Source: Streptomyces ambofaciens ATCC 23877 | GTDB lineage: Bacteria > Actinomycetota > Actinomycetes > Streptomycetales > Streptomycetaceae | Length of the DNA: 64,000 nt | Assembly (NCBI RefSeq): GCF_001267885.1 | Contig: NZ_CP012382.1 | Coordinates: 2,777,001-2,841,000 of the forward strand | Direction of reading: 5' to 3' | In this document: in pieces, positions 45,713-58,459 of the stretch | Numbering within the stretch: the first letter of the stretch is position 1 | Layout: the number at the start of each line of letters is the position of its first letter | Program-made: the position numbers and the translations under genes | The notes under the pieces: model-generated | The model's database searches: none | What the model was told of the DNA's origin: nothing | What the model saw: only the letters and a program-made list of their open reading frames with translations

Positions 45713-46023
45713 TGACGGACCGGGGCGGTCACCAGGAGGGGAGAGGAGGGGCCGCCGGTATCCCGGTGGCCCCTCCTCGTGAACGGGGCCGGTGGGAGCG
45801 GGACCTGACGGCCCGCGGGAATGTCACGGCCCACCCCTTACGTCCCCGGTGGCGTATGGCGGAAGTACGCCATGACTTCGCCCCGTCCCGGACAACTCTC
45901 CCCAAACAGTGATCCCTTGCGTAAAGCTGAGCGGTCGTCCGGGATCGTATTCCGGACTGCCCGCGGCCAGCACCGATCGGCCCCGGTCGTCCACGCACGT
46001 TCCTTTACCTACAAGGGATGCCG
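45713..46023. other. Promoter region of the subtilase gene
   Basis: No gene in these 311 bp. A terminator hairpin lies at 45743-45778. The remainder up to 46023 probably holds the subtilase promoter; I saw no recognisable operator. Confidence 0.55.
45743..45778 (+). terminator. Hairpin terminator after the AbiEi/DUF559-like gene
   Basis: A perfect 11-bp stem (gaggaggggcc / ggcccctcctc) with a further ccgg/ccgg pairing inside, 30 bp past the stop. Confidence 0.85.
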
Positions 46024-49000
46024 ATGACCCACACCCCCCAGCGCGAACCGATACCGGGCGCGAGACGCGCGGCCCGCCTGACCGTGGCCACGGGCCTCGT
46101 CGCCGCGCTCTGTGCCGTCGGACCGGTACCCGTGGCCCTCGCCGCCGACGGTCCCGGCACCGCCCCGCCGGCCGACGCCTCCGTCAAGAGCGCCCACGAC
46201 AAGCTCGGTTCCGCCGACGCCGACCTGCTCGCCGAGGCGAAGGCCGCCGGTACGAAGCACGTCACGATGATGGTGGCCACCGCGCCGGGCCGGACCGAGC
46301 AGGTGGCGGAGGAACTCGACGCGGTCGGCGGCGGGTCCGTCGGACGCACGTACGACGAGCTGGGCTACGTCCGCGCCACCGTGCCCACCGCGAAGGCCGA
46401 CTCGGCCATCGCCGCCGCCGCGAAGCTCTCCTCCGTGCAGGGCATCGACCTGCGCGACGAGATCCCGCTGGACGACCCGACACCGAGCGCGGACACCGCG
46501 AAGGGCGCCTCGCACCAGGGCCGCTCCTACCCCGCGCCGGACCGCCGGACCCCCGCCGAGAACCCGTACAACCCGTCCTTCGAGACGGGCGCCGTCGACT
46601 TCGTGAAGAAGTACCCGAAGGCGGACGGCCGCGGGGTCACCATCGGCGTCCTCGACTCGGGCGTCGACCTCGCCCACCCGGCGCTCCAGAAGACCACCAC
46701 CGGCGAGCGCAAGATCGTCGACTGGGTCACCGCGACCGACCCGGTCGTCGACGGCGACCGGACCTGGCGCCCGATGGACACCGCCGTCTCGGGACCGGTC
46801 TTCACCTACGGCGGCAAAACCTGGACGGCCCCGGCCGGCTCTTACCGGGTCAGCACCTTCCTGGAGTCGTACACCACCGGCGGTGACGCCGCGGGCGACG
46901 CCAACCGGGACGGCGACACCACCGACTCCTGGGGCGTCCTCTACGACAAGGCGGCCGGCACCGTCCGCGTCGACCTGAACAACAACGGCGACTTCGCCGA
47001 CGACACCCCCATGAAGCCGTACAAGGACGGTTTCCAGGTCGGGTACTTCGGCACCGACGACCCGAAGACGGACGTGGCCGAGCGCCAGCCCTTCGTCGTC
47101 GAGATCCGCGAGGACGTCGTCCGCAACGCGGCCGGCGACAAGGCCGACTTCGTCAACATCGGCGTCATCGAGGGCTCGCACGGCTCGCACGTGGCCGGCC
47201 TCACCGCCGCCAACGGCCTGTTCGGCGGCCGGATGGACGGTGCGGCCCCGGGCGCGAAGGTCGTGTCCTCGCGCGCCTGCACCTGGAGCGGCGGCTGCAC
47301 CAACGTCGCGCTCACCGAGGGCATGATCGACCTCGTGGTCAACCGGGGCGTCGACATCGTCAACATGTCGATCGGCGGTCTGCCCGCGCTCAACGACGGC
47401 AACAACGCGCGCGCCACGCTGTACACGCGCCTCATCGACACCTACGGCGTCCAGCTGGTGATCTCCGCGGGCAACTCCGGCCCCGGCGCCAACACCATCG
47501 GCGACCCGTCCCTCGCCGACAAGGTGATCTCCGTCGGCGCCTCCGTCTCCCGTGAGACCTGGGCCGCCAACTACGGCTCCGCGGTGAGCAAGAAGTACGC
47601 GATGATGCCGTTCTCCTCGCGCGGCCCGCGTGAGGACGGCGGCTTCACGCCGACGCTCACCGCGCCCGGCGCCGCGGTGAACACCATCCAGACCTGGATG
47701 CCCGGCGCGCCGGTCCCCGAGGCGGGCTACGACCTCCCGGCCGGCTACGGCATGCTCCAGGGCACCTCGATGGCGTCCCCGCAGGCCGCCGGCGCCTCCG
47801 CGCTGCTGCTGTCGGCCGCGAAGCAGGCGGGCGTCGACCTCACCCCGGCGAAGCTGCGCACGGCGCTGACCTCCACCGCCGACCGCATCGAGGGCGCGCA
47901 GGCCTACGAGCAGGGCGCGGGCCTGATCAACGTCCCCGACGCCTGGCGCGCGATCCGCGAGGGCGCGACCGCCCACGAGTACACGGTCGAGGCGCCGGTC
48001 GACACCGCGATCGACCAGTTCCTGAAGACCCCCGGCCGCGGCACCGGCCTCTACGACCGTGAGGGCGGCCTGAAGGCCGGGGAGAAGAAGACGTACGAGA
48101 TCACGCTCACCCGTACCTCCGGCGCCGACCGGGCGATCCGGCACGAGCTGCACTTCGAGAACAACGCCGGGCGCACCTTCCGGATCGTCGGCTCGGACGA
48201 GGTGAGGCTGCCGCTGAACGAGCCGGTGACCGTCCGGGTGGAGGCGCAGCCGCGCTCGCAGGGCATCAAGAGCGCGGTCCTCGAGGTCGACGACCCGCGC
48301 ACCGAGGGCACCGACAAGCTGGTCCTGGCCACGGTCGTGGCCTCGGCCCCGCTCGCGTACGACTTCTCCGCCGGGGACTCCGTGCAGCGCAACAGCACCG
48401 AGTCGTACTTCGTGACCGTCCCCGAGGGCGCGAAGGCGCTCGAAGTGGCGATGAGCGGACTGGAGAGCGGCAGCCAGACCCGGTTCATCGCCCTCCACCC
48501 GTACGGCGTCCCGGTCGACAACACCTCCACGCCGTACTGCTACAACAACTACCTCGACGGCAACGGCTGCCGGCCCGACGTGCGCGCGTACGCCGACCCG
48601 CAGCCCGGCGTCTGGGAGATCGAGGTCGAGTCGCGGCGCACCTCACCGCTGCTGGACAACCCGTACGAGCTGGACGTCGCCGTCCTCGGCGCCGGCTTCG
48701 AGCCGGAGGTCGTGACCGTGCCCGAGGCGAAGGCCGGCACCCCGGCCGACGCCTCCTGGAAGGTGACGAACCGGTACGCCCCGATCGAGGGCAGGCTGAC
48801 CGGCGGGCCGCTGGGCTCGGCCGAGACGACCCGTCCGACGATCCGGCAGGGTGAGAAGCGGACCTCCACGGTCCAGGTGCCCGAGGGTGCCGAGTCGCTG
48901 GACGTGGCCATCGGCGGCGTCTCCGACGCCGCCTCCGACCTGGACCTGACGGTCTACGACAAGGACGGCGCCGTCGTCGGCCAGTCCGCCGACGGCGACT

Positions 49001-49317
49001 CGGAGGAGTCGGTCTCCCTGCCGAAGCCGGCCGCCGGCGCCTACACCGTCGAGGTCATCGGCTACGCGGTGCCGTCGGGCACCACGGAGTACGACTACCG
49101 GGACGTGTACTTCGCCGCGTCCCTCGGCTCGGTCGCGGTGGACGGCTCGGCGCCGGTGAAGCTCGGTACGGGCGCCTCGGCGACGGTCACCGGCAGCGTC
49201 ACGGCGCTGGCCGCGGCCCCCGAGGGCCGTGAGTTCTTCGGCCGGGTCCAGCTGGTGAACGCCCACGGCACCGCCGCGGGCCTCGGCAGCGTGCGGATCG
49301 GGAAGGTCGTGCCGTAG
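46024..49317 (+). CDS. Large secreted S8 subtilisin-like serine protease
   Basis: A 1097-aa exported protease. ATG 46024 (MTHTPQREPIPGARRAARLT) is preferred to the ATG at 46018, since AAGGG sits 6 nt before it and abuts the other. The signal peptide ends near PVALAADG. A prodomain is at about 60-150. The catalytic triad is Asp211 in GVLDSGVD, His386 in GSHGSHVAG and Ser582 in GTSMASPQAAG. The oxyanion Asn is in ISAGNSGPG. The 174-residue insert between Asp and His, rich in Asp and Gly, recalls tripeptidyl-peptidase II-like subtilases. The C-terminal 500 residues contain beta-sandwich, PPC-like domains. It ends at a strong hairpin. Confidence 0.94.
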   Translation: MTHTPQREPIPGARRAARLTVATGLVAALCAVGPVPVALAADGPGTAPPADASVKSAHDKLGSADADLLAEAKAAGTKHVTMMVATAPGRTEQVAEELDAVGGGSVGRTYDELGYVRATVPTAKADSAIAAAAKLSSVQGIDLRDEIPLDDPTPSADTAKGASHQGRSYPAPDRRTPAENPYNPSFETGAVDFVKKYPKADGRGVTIGVLDSGVDLAHPALQKTTTGERKIVDWVTATDPVVDGDRTWRPMDTAVSGPVFTYGGKTWTAPAGSYRVSTFLESYTTGGDAAGDANRDGDTTDSWGVLYDKAAGTVRVDLNNNGDFADDTPMKPYKDGFQVGYFGTDDPKTDVAERQPFVVEIREDVVRNAAGDKADFVNIGVIEGSHGSHVAGLTAANGLFGGRMDGAAPGAKVVSSRACTWSGGCTNVALTEGMIDLVVNRGVDIVNMSIGGLPALNDGNNARATLYTRLIDTYGVQLVISAGNSGPGANTIGDPSLADKVISVGASVSRETWAANYGSAVSKKYAMMPFSSRGPREDGGFTPTLTAPGAAVNTIQTWMPGAPVPEAGYDLPAGYGMLQGTSMASPQAAGASALLLSAAKQAGVDLTPAKLRTALTSTADRIEGAQAYEQGAGLINVPDAWRAIREGATAHEYTVEAPVDTAIDQFLKTPGRGTGLYDREGGLKAGEKKTYEITLTRTSGADRAIRHELHFENNAGRTFRIVGSDEVRLPLNEPVTVRVEAQPRSQGIKSAVLEVDDPRTEGTDKLVLATVVASAPLAYDFSAGDSVQRNSTESYFVTVPEGAKALEVAMSGLESGSQTRFIALHPYGVPVDNTSTPYCYNNYLDGNGCRPDVRAYADPQPGVWEIEVESRRTSPLLDNPYELDVAVLGAGFEPEVVTVPEAKAGTPADASWKVTNRYAPIEGRLTGGPLGSAETTRPTIRQGEKRTSTVQVPEGAESLDVAIGGVSDAASDLDLTVYDKDGAVVGQSADGDSEESVSLPKPAAGAYTVEVIGYAVPSGTTEYDYRDVYFAASLGSVAVDGSAPVKLGTGASATVTGSVTALAAAPEGREFFGRVQLVNAHGTAAGLGSVRIGKVVP

Positions 49318-49334
49318 TCCGGTGCGGCACCGGG

Positions 49335-49366
49335 AAGGGCGGGCGCTCCGCGGGGCGCCCGCCCTT
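49335..49366. terminator. Bidirectional terminator after the subtilase
   Basis: A 12-bp stem (aagggcgggcgc / gcgcccgccctt) with an 8-nt loop lies 18 bp after the subtilase stop and 25 bp from the convergent membrane gene stop. Confidence 0.85.
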
Positions 49367-49390
49367 TCCGCGTCCCCGGGGCCGGCGGGC

Positions 49391-52489
<3,099 letters not shown>

Positions 52490-52602
52490 GGCACCCAGGT
52501 TCGCGCGGGTCCGAGGCGCGCACCGGCGGGAAATGGACATCGCGTTCCGTACGGGCCACGTGGAAGGATGGCGCAACCCACACATAACGAGGAGATGACC
52601 GC

Positions 52603-55182
52603 GTGCCTGGCACAAACCTGACTCGCGAAGAGGCGCGGCAGCGGGCGAAGCTGCTGACCGTTGACTCGTACGAGATCGAGCTCGACCTCACCGGCGCGCA
52701 GAGTGGGGAGGGGACCTACCGGTCCGTGACCACGGTGCGCTTCGACGTCGCGGAGGGCGGCGGCGAGTCCTTCATCGACCTGGTCGCGCCGACGGTCCAC
52801 GAGGTGACGCTCAACGGCGACGCCCTCGACGCCGCCGAGGTGTTCCAGGACTCCCGCATCGCTCTGCCGGGGCTGCTGCCGGGCCGCAACATCCTGCGCG
52901 TGGTCGCGGACTGCGCGTACACCAACACCGGCGAGGGCCTGCACCGCTTCGTGGACCCGGTCGACGACCAGGCCTACCTCTACACGCAGTTCGAGGTGCC
53001 GGACGCGCGCCGGGTCTTCGCCTCCTTCGAGCAGCCGGACCTCAAGGCGACCTTCCAGTTCACCGTGAAGGCCCCCGAGGGCTGGACGGTCATCTCCAAC
53101 TCGCCGACCCCCGAGCCCCGGGACGACGTCTGGGTCTTCGAGCCGACCCCGCGCATCTCGTCGTACGTCACGGCGCTGATCGTCGGCCCCTACCACTCGG
53201 TGCACAGCGTGTACGAGAAGGACGGCCAGTCGGTGCCGCTCGGCATCTACTGCCGGCCCTCGCTCGCCGAGCACCTCGACGCGGACGCCATCTTCGAGGT
53301 GACCCGGCAGGGCTTCGAGTGGTTCCAGGAGAAGTTCGACTACCCGTACCCCTTCGCCAAGTACGACCAGCTCTTCGTGCCGGAGTTCAACGCGGGCGCG
53401 ATGGAGAACGCGGGCGCGGTGACCATCCGCGACCAGTACGTGTTCCGTTCGAAGGTGACGGACGCCGCGTACGAGGTGCGGGCGGCGACGATCCTGCACG
53501 AGCTGGCGCACATGTGGTTCGGCGACCTGGTCACCATGGAGTGGTGGAACGACCTGTGGCTGAACGAGTCGTTCGCCACCTACGCCGAGGCCGCCTGCCA
53601 GGCCGACGCGCCCGGCTCGAAGTGGCCGCACTCGTGGACGACGTTCGCCAACCAGATGAAGACCTGGGCGTACCGGCAGGACCAGCTGCCGTCCACGCAC
53701 CCGATCATGGCGGACATCAGCGACCTGGACGACGTGCTCGTCAACTTCGACGGCATCACGTACGCCAAGGGCGCCTCGGTGCTCAAGCAGCTCGTGGCCT
53801 ACGTCGGTGAGGACGCGTTCTTCCGGGGCGTGCAGGCGTACTTCAAGCGGCACGCGTTCGGCAACACCCGCCTGTCCGACCTGCTGGGCGCGCTGGAGGA
53901 GACCTCCGGCCGCGACCTGAAGACCTGGTCGAAGGCGTGGCTGGAGACGGCCGGCATCAACGTGCTGCGCCCGGAGATCGAGACGGACGCCGAGGGGGTC
54001 GTCACCTCCTTCGCGATCCGCCAGGAGGCCCCGGCGCTGCCGGCCGGCGCGAAGGGCGAGCCGACGCTGCGCCCGCACCGCATCGCGATCGGCGCCTACG
54101 ACCTCGACGGGAACGGCAAGCTGGTGCGCGGCGACCGCGTCGAGCTGGACGTGGACGGCGAACTGACGGCCGTGCCGCAGCTGGTGGGCAAGCCCCGCCC
54201 AGCGGTGCTGCTGCTCAACGACGACGACCTGTCGTACGCCAAGGTCCGCCTGGACGAGCAGTCGCTGGCCGTCGTCACCGAGCACCTCGGTGACTTCACC
54301 GAGTCGCTGCCGCGCGCCCTGTGCTGGGCGTCGGCCTGGGACATGACCCGGGACGCGGAGCTGGCGACCCGGGACTACCTGTCGCTGGTCCTGTCGGGCA
54401 TCGGCAAGGAGTCCGACATCGGCGTGGTGCAGTCGCTGCACCGCCAGGTGAAGCTGGCCATCGACCAGTACGCCGCCCCGACCGCCCGCGAGACGCTGCT
54501 CGCCCGCTGGACCGAGGCCACGCTGGCCCACCTGCGGGCCGCCGAGGCGGGCAGCGACCACCAGCTGGCGTGGGCGCGCGCGTTCGCGGCGACGGCCAGG
54601 ACGCCGGAGCAGCTTGATCTGCTGGACGCGCTGCTGGACGGCACGACGACGATCGAGGGCCTGGCCGTCGACACCGAGCTGCGCTGGGCGTTCGTGCAGC
54701 GGCTCGCCGCCGTGGGCCGGTTCGGCGGGTCGGAGATCGCGGCCGAGTACGAGCGGGACCGGACCGCCGCCGGTGAGCGCCACGCGGCCACCGCGCGGGC
54801 CGCCCGTCCGACCGAGGCCGCCAAGGCGGAGGCCTGGGAGTCGGTCGTGGAGTCCGACAAGCTGCCGAACGCCGTGCAGGAGTCGGTCATCGCCGGCTTC
54901 GTCCAGACCGACCAGCGCGAGCTGCTGGCGCCGTACACGGAGCGGTACTTCGAGGCGCTGAAGGGCGTCTGGGAGTCCCGTTCGCACGAGATGGCGCAGC
55001 AGATCGCGGTCGGCCTGTACCCGGCGGTGCAGGTGTCGCAGGAGACCCTGGACCGCACGGACGCCTGGCTGGCCTCCGCCGAGCCGAACGCGGCCCTGCG
55101 CCGTCTGGTCTCGGAGTCCCGCTCGGGCGTCGAGCGCGCCCTGCGGGCCCAGGCGGCGGACGCCGCGGCGGCCGGCGAGTAG
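52603..55182 (+). CDS. pepN: Aminopeptidase N, M1 family (paralogue 2)
   Basis: An 859-aa zinc aminopeptidase, the same length as paralogue 1. The start is GTG 52603 with GAGGAG 8 nt upstream (MPGTNLTREEARQRAKLLTV). GAMEN is in FNAGAMENAGAVTIRD; the zinc site is HELAH with His299, Glu300, His303 and Glu322 (NES). An ERAP1-like helical C-terminus completes it. It is closer to the classical actinobacterial PepN than paralogue 1, whose helix after the zinc site reads WLKESFADFM rather than WLNESFATYA. Cytoplasmic. Confidence 0.96.
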   Translation: MPGTNLTREEARQRAKLLTVDSYEIELDLTGAQSGEGTYRSVTTVRFDVAEGGGESFIDLVAPTVHEVTLNGDALDAAEVFQDSRIALPGLLPGRNILRVVADCAYTNTGEGLHRFVDPVDDQAYLYTQFEVPDARRVFASFEQPDLKATFQFTVKAPEGWTVISNSPTPEPRDDVWVFEPTPRISSYVTALIVGPYHSVHSVYEKDGQSVPLGIYCRPSLAEHLDADAIFEVTRQGFEWFQEKFDYPYPFAKYDQLFVPEFNAGAMENAGAVTIRDQYVFRSKVTDAAYEVRAATILHELAHMWFGDLVTMEWWNDLWLNESFATYAEAACQADAPGSKWPHSWTTFANQMKTWAYRQDQLPSTHPIMADISDLDDVLVNFDGITYAKGASVLKQLVAYVGEDAFFRGVQAYFKRHAFGNTRLSDLLGALEETSGRDLKTWSKAWLETAGINVLRPEIETDAEGVVTSFAIRQEAPALPAGAKGEPTLRPHRIAIGAYDLDGNGKLVRGDRVELDVDGELTAVPQLVGKPRPAVLLLNDDDLSYAKVRLDEQSLAVVTEHLGDFTESLPRALCWASAWDMTRDAELATRDYLSLVLSGIGKESDIGVVQSLHRQVKLAIDQYAAPTARETLLARWTEATLAHLRAAEAGSDHQLAWARAFAATARTPEQLDLLDALLDGTTTIEGLAVDTELRWAFVQRLAAVGRFGGSEIAAEYERDRTAAGERHAATARAARPTEAAKAEAWESVVESDKLPNAVQESVIAGFVQTDQRELLAPYTERYFEALKGVWESRSHEMAQQIAVGLYPAVQVSQETLDRTDAWLASAEPNAALRRLVSESRSGVERALRAQAADAAAAGE

Positions 55183-55197
55183 CCACCGCTCCCCCGA

Positions 55198-55231
55198 GGG
55201 GCGTCCGGTGCCCCACCGCACCGGGCGCCCC
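55198..55231 (+). terminator. Hairpin terminator after pepN paralogue 2
   Basis: A 13-bp stem with one G-T wobble (ggggcgtccggtg / caccgggcgcccc), 8-nt loop, 16 bp past the stop. Confidence 0.82.
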
Positions 55232-55470
55232 TTCCCCGTATCCGGCGTGTCGGCCGCCCGCGCGAGCGCGGTCCGGTCGGCGGGCCGCGGCCCACCGCCA
55301 CCAGCGGGGTGGCCGGCAGTCCGCCGCACGACGTCCGCGCCGGCCACGGGCACGCGAGCGCCCGGACCGGTCGGCGGCGAGGCCCACCCCGCCCCGCAGC
55401 CGTTCCCGGGCCGCTCACCGCGCGACCCGGAGGGCGGCGCAGAGGGCCGCCCCGGCGCCGTGTCGGCCGC

Positions 55471-56403
55471 CTACCCGGGGGCCGAGGGGGCCCGCGGTCC
55501 GGCGGGGCGGGGGGCGGCGGCCGTTCGGAGCGCCTCCAGCACCCTGCCCACCGCCGTTCCCGTCTCCGCGCCCCTGCGCACGGCCGCCACGACGTGCCGG
55601 ACCGGACGGTCGGCGCGCAGCTCGCGCATGACCACCCCGTCCCGCGGCACCGCGGCCGTCCGCGGCACCAGGGCGACGCCCATGCCCGCCCCGACCATCG
55701 CGAGGATCGCCGTCCAGCCGGCCGCCGTGTGCGCCTGCTCCGGCCGGAACCCGGCCGCCTCGCAGGCTCCGCGCGTGATGTCGGACCAGGGCCCGCTGCC
55801 GCCGAAGATCCACGGCTCGGTGGCGAGGTCGGCCAGCCGCAGCCCCGGCGCGCCGGCCAGCGGGTGGTCGCCGGGCAGGGCGACGTCCAGCGGGTCGGCG
55901 AGGAGCGGGACGCGGGTGAACCGCGGGTCGGCGGCGGTGGGCGCGTGGGCCGCCAGGGACAGGGCGAGGTCCACGTCCCGGGCGGCCAGCAGCTCGTACG
56001 CCTCCTGCGCCTCCGCCTCCCGCACCCGCACCGCGATGTCGGGGTGGGTCGCCCGCAACGCGGTCACGGCCGGCACGACCAGGGCGGGCACGGCGGTGGA
56101 GAAGGCGCCCACCCGCACCTCGCCGGCCTCTCCGCGGAGGTGGGCCGCGAGGTCCGCGTCGGCCTTCTCCAGCCGCTCGAACACGGCGTCGGCGTGCCGC
56201 AGCACCAGGTGGGCCGCGTCCGTGAGCCGGACCCGCCGGCCCTGGGCCCGCAGCAGCTCCACCCCCAGCTGCCTGGCGAGGTTCGTCAGCTGCTGGGAGA
56301 CGGCGGACGGTGTCATGCGCAGCGCCTCGGCCGTCGCGGTCACCGTGCCCCGTTCCCGCAGCGTCCGCAGGATCTGCAGTTTGCGGATGTCCCAGTCGGC
56401 CAT
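55471..56403 (-). CDS. LysR-family transcriptional regulator
   Basis: A 310-aa regulator from ATG 56403 (MADWDIRKLQILRTLRERGT). The winged helix-turn-helix is at about residues 8-65 (GTVTATAEALRMTPSAVSQQ). The effector domain follows (VRVGAFSTAVPALVVPAV, GDHPLAGAPGLRLADLATE). It starts 30 nt after the stop of an EamA transporter gene and is probably in the same transcript, so it may sense the transporter substrate. The Pro/Ala-rich tail is unremarkable. Confidence 0.92.
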   Translation of the reverse strand: MADWDIRKLQILRTLRERGTVTATAEALRMTPSAVSQQLTNLARQLGVELLRAQGRRVRLTDAAHLVLRHADAVFERLEKADADLAAHLRGEAGEVRVGAFSTAVPALVVPAVTALRATHPDIAVRVREAEAQEAYELLAARDVDLALSLAAHAPTAADPRFTRVPLLADPLDVALPGDHPLAGAPGLRLADLATEPWIFGGSGPWSDITRGACEAAGFRPEQAHTAAGWTAILAMVGAGMGVALVPRTAAVPRDGVVMRELRADRPVRHVVAAVRRGAETGTAVGRVLEALRTAAAPRPAGPRAPSAPG

Positions 56404-56433
56404 GGCGGCCAACCTATCCACGCGGGGCACCGG

Positions 56434-57366
56434 TCACCGGCGCGCCCCCGCGCCGGGGACGACTCCGCCGAGGATCAGGGCCATGCAGCCGGCCTGCGCC
56501 CAGCCGGTCGGCTCGGCGAGCAGCGCCCAGGACAGCAGGGCGACGCACACCGGCTGGAGGTAGTAGACGATCCCCGCGCGGGCCGGGCCGATCAGGGCGA
56601 TCGCCTTGTTCCAGGCGAAGAAGGCGACCGCGGACGAGGCGACACCGACGTAGAGGAGGGGCAGGACGGTGTCCGGCGTCGGGCTGAATCCGCCCTGGAC
56701 GGCGAGGCTGACGCCCTGGGCGGGCAGCAGCAGGACCGTGCCGCACAGGAACGTGGTGAAGAGGAACCCCGCACCGTCCAGACCGGCGGGCCTGCGGCGC
56801 AGCAGCGCGCTGTACGAGCCGAAGCAGCAGGCGGCGGCGATCATCCACAGGTCGCCGGCAGAGAAGGACGCCCCGCCTCCGACCAGCAGCAGCACGCCCG
56901 CGCAGGCGACGAGGAGCCCGGCCACGCGGCGGGCGCCGAGCGGTACGCCGCCCGCCCTCTCGAAGACCGCCATCAGCACCGGCGAGGCCGCCATGATCAT
57001 GCCCATGTTGGCGGCGGGGGTGGTGACTCCGGCCTGGTTGACAAGGGTGTTGTAGACGGCCACGCCGAGCAGGGAGGCGAGGAGGACGAAGCCGAGGTGG
57101 CGCCGGATCAGCTCGCGCTGCCGCCAGGCCCGCCGGGCGCCGAAGGGGGCGACGACGGCGAGCGCCACCACCCAGCGCCAGAACGCGTGCTGGACGGGCG
57201 GGACGCTGTCGCCGAGGGCGCGGGAGGTGACGAAGCTGCCGGACCAGACGACGGTGGCGAGTACGGCGAGCCCGATCCCGAGGGCGACGGGGGCGGCGGG
57301 AGCGGAGACGTGGGTGGGGGCGGGCGTGAGGGGGGCGGTGGTGGTCCGGCGGTCGGCTACGGCCAC
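56434..57366 (-). CDS. EamA/DMT-superfamily transporter (1)
   Basis: A 310-aa protein from GTG 57366 with AAGG about 8 nt upstream. It has ten membrane segments as two EamA repeats: WSGSFVTSRALGDSVPPVQHAFWRWV, then GASFSAGDLWMIAAACCFGSYSALL. Probably exports an amino acid, metabolite or drug. It lies between a second EamA gene (38 bp upstream) and the LysR gene (30 bp downstream). Confidence 0.9.
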   Translation of the reverse strand: MAVADRRTTTAPLTPAPTHVSAPAAPVALGIGLAVLATVVWSGSFVTSRALGDSVPPVQHAFWRWVVALAVVAPFGARRAWRQRELIRRHLGFVLLASLLGVAVYNTLVNQAGVTTPAANMGMIMAASPVLMAVFERAGGVPLGARRVAGLLVACAGVLLLVGGGASFSAGDLWMIAAACCFGSYSALLRRRPAGLDGAGFLFTTFLCGTVLLLPAQGVSLAVQGGFSPTPDTVLPLLYVGVASSAVAFFAWNKAIALIGPARAGIVYYLQPVCVALLSWALLAEPTGWAQAGCMALILGGVVPGAGARR

Positions 57367-57404
57367 GGAGGTCCTTTCGACGGGGCGGCGCGGGGGTGGG
57401 GGAC

Positions 57405-58355
57405 CTACCGTCGCAGCGCCGAACCCGTCAGGTCCATCGAATCTTTTCGACCGTTCCGTGAAGGAGAACTGAAAGGTTCCCCCGGGGCGGCGGCCCTCGC
57501 GCCCGGTGCGAGCTGGCCCGCCAGGGTCGCCGCGAACGCCAGTGCCATGCCCGCCATCTGCACCGGCGTCAGCTCCTCACCGAGTGCCGCCCACCCGACG
57601 ACGGCGGCGGTCAGCGGGGACAGCGGGCCGAGGAAGGTGACCTGGGTGGCGGTGAGCCGCCCGATGCCACGGAACCAGAGCCAGTACGCCACGGCCGTGT
57701 TGGCCAGCGCCAGGTAGAGGTAGCCGCCGACCGCCGCGCCGTCCAGCGCGGGCGGGGGGCCCTCGGCCAGGAGGGCGAGCGGGGCGATGAGCAGGCCGCC
57801 CGCGGTCAGCTGCCAGCCGGTCAGCGCGAGCGGGCCGACGCCCTCGGGACGGCCCCACCGCTGGGTCAGCACGATGCCGGCCGACATGGAGACGGTGGAC
57901 GCGAGCGCCGCCAGCACGCCGAGCGTGTCCAGCGCGCCGGCCCCCTTCAGGACCACGAGGCTGACGCCGAACGCGGCGACGACGCCGGCGAGCACGGGCC
58001 GGCCGGCGGGCCGCTGCCCCAGCAGGAGCGCCGAGAGCCCGACGACGAACAGCGGGCCGACCGAGCCGACCGCGGCGGCCGTGCCGCCCGGCAGCCGGTA
58101 CGCGGCGAGGAACAGCAGCGGGAGGAAGACCCCGATGTTCAGCGCGCCCAGCGCCGAGGCCCGCCACCACCAGACTCCGCGCGGCAGCACCCGGGCGAGG
58201 GCGAGCAGCAGGAGACCGGCGGGCAGGGCGCGCATCAGCGCGGTGAACAGCGGCCGGTCCGGCGGCAGGAACTCGGTGGTCACGGCGTAGGTGGTGCCCC
58301 AGGAGACGGGGGCGAGCGCGGTCAGGGTGATGAGAAAGGGACGGTTCGCGGGCAT
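57405..58355 (-). CDS. EamA/DMT-superfamily transporter (2)
   Basis: A 316-aa protein from ATG 58355 (MPANRPFLITLTALAPVSWG) with GGAGG 9 nt upstream. It has ten membrane segments, two EamA repeats (PVSWGTTYAVTTEFLPPDRP and LASTVSMSAGIVLTQRWGRPEG), and a short charged C-terminal tail. It is the promoter-proximal gene of the EamA-EamA-LysR run and faces the MarR gene across a perfect operator-like palindrome, so MarR probably controls it. Confidence 0.9.
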   Translation of the reverse strand: MPANRPFLITLTALAPVSWGTTYAVTTEFLPPDRPLFTALMRALPAGLLLLALARVLPRGVWWWRASALGALNIGVFLPLLFLAAYRLPGGTAAAVGSVGPLFVVGLSALLLGQRPAGRPVLAGVVAAFGVSLVVLKGAGALDTLGVLAALASTVSMSAGIVLTQRWGRPEGVGPLALTGWQLTAGGLLIAPLALLAEGPPPALDGAAVGGYLYLALANTAVAYWLWFRGIGRLTATQVTFLGPLSPLTAAVVGWAALGEELTPVQMAGMALAFAATLAGQLAPGARAAAPGEPFSSPSRNGRKDSMDLTGSALRR

Positions 58356-58378
58356 GGGGAGCCCCTCCAAGTCGGTCG

Positions 58379-58412
58379 GCGATAAGTAGCTTACTCCTAA
58401 GCTACTTATCGC
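58379..58412. promoter_or_regulatory. Perfect palindrome between EamA(2) and MarR genes, likely MarR operator
   Basis: Arms of 15 bp (gcgataagtagctta and its exact complement) flank a 4-bp spacer ctcc. This AT-rich island sits in a 104-bp divergent intergenic region. The arms contain TAAGTAGC/GCTACTTA, the style and size of MarR sites. Binding would block both promoters. MarR binding is inference; the palindrome is certain. Confidence 0.85.
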
Positions 58413-58459
58413 GAAGCAACTTTCTTGCGGGCGATCTGCCGACCGTCGATACTCGGTCC

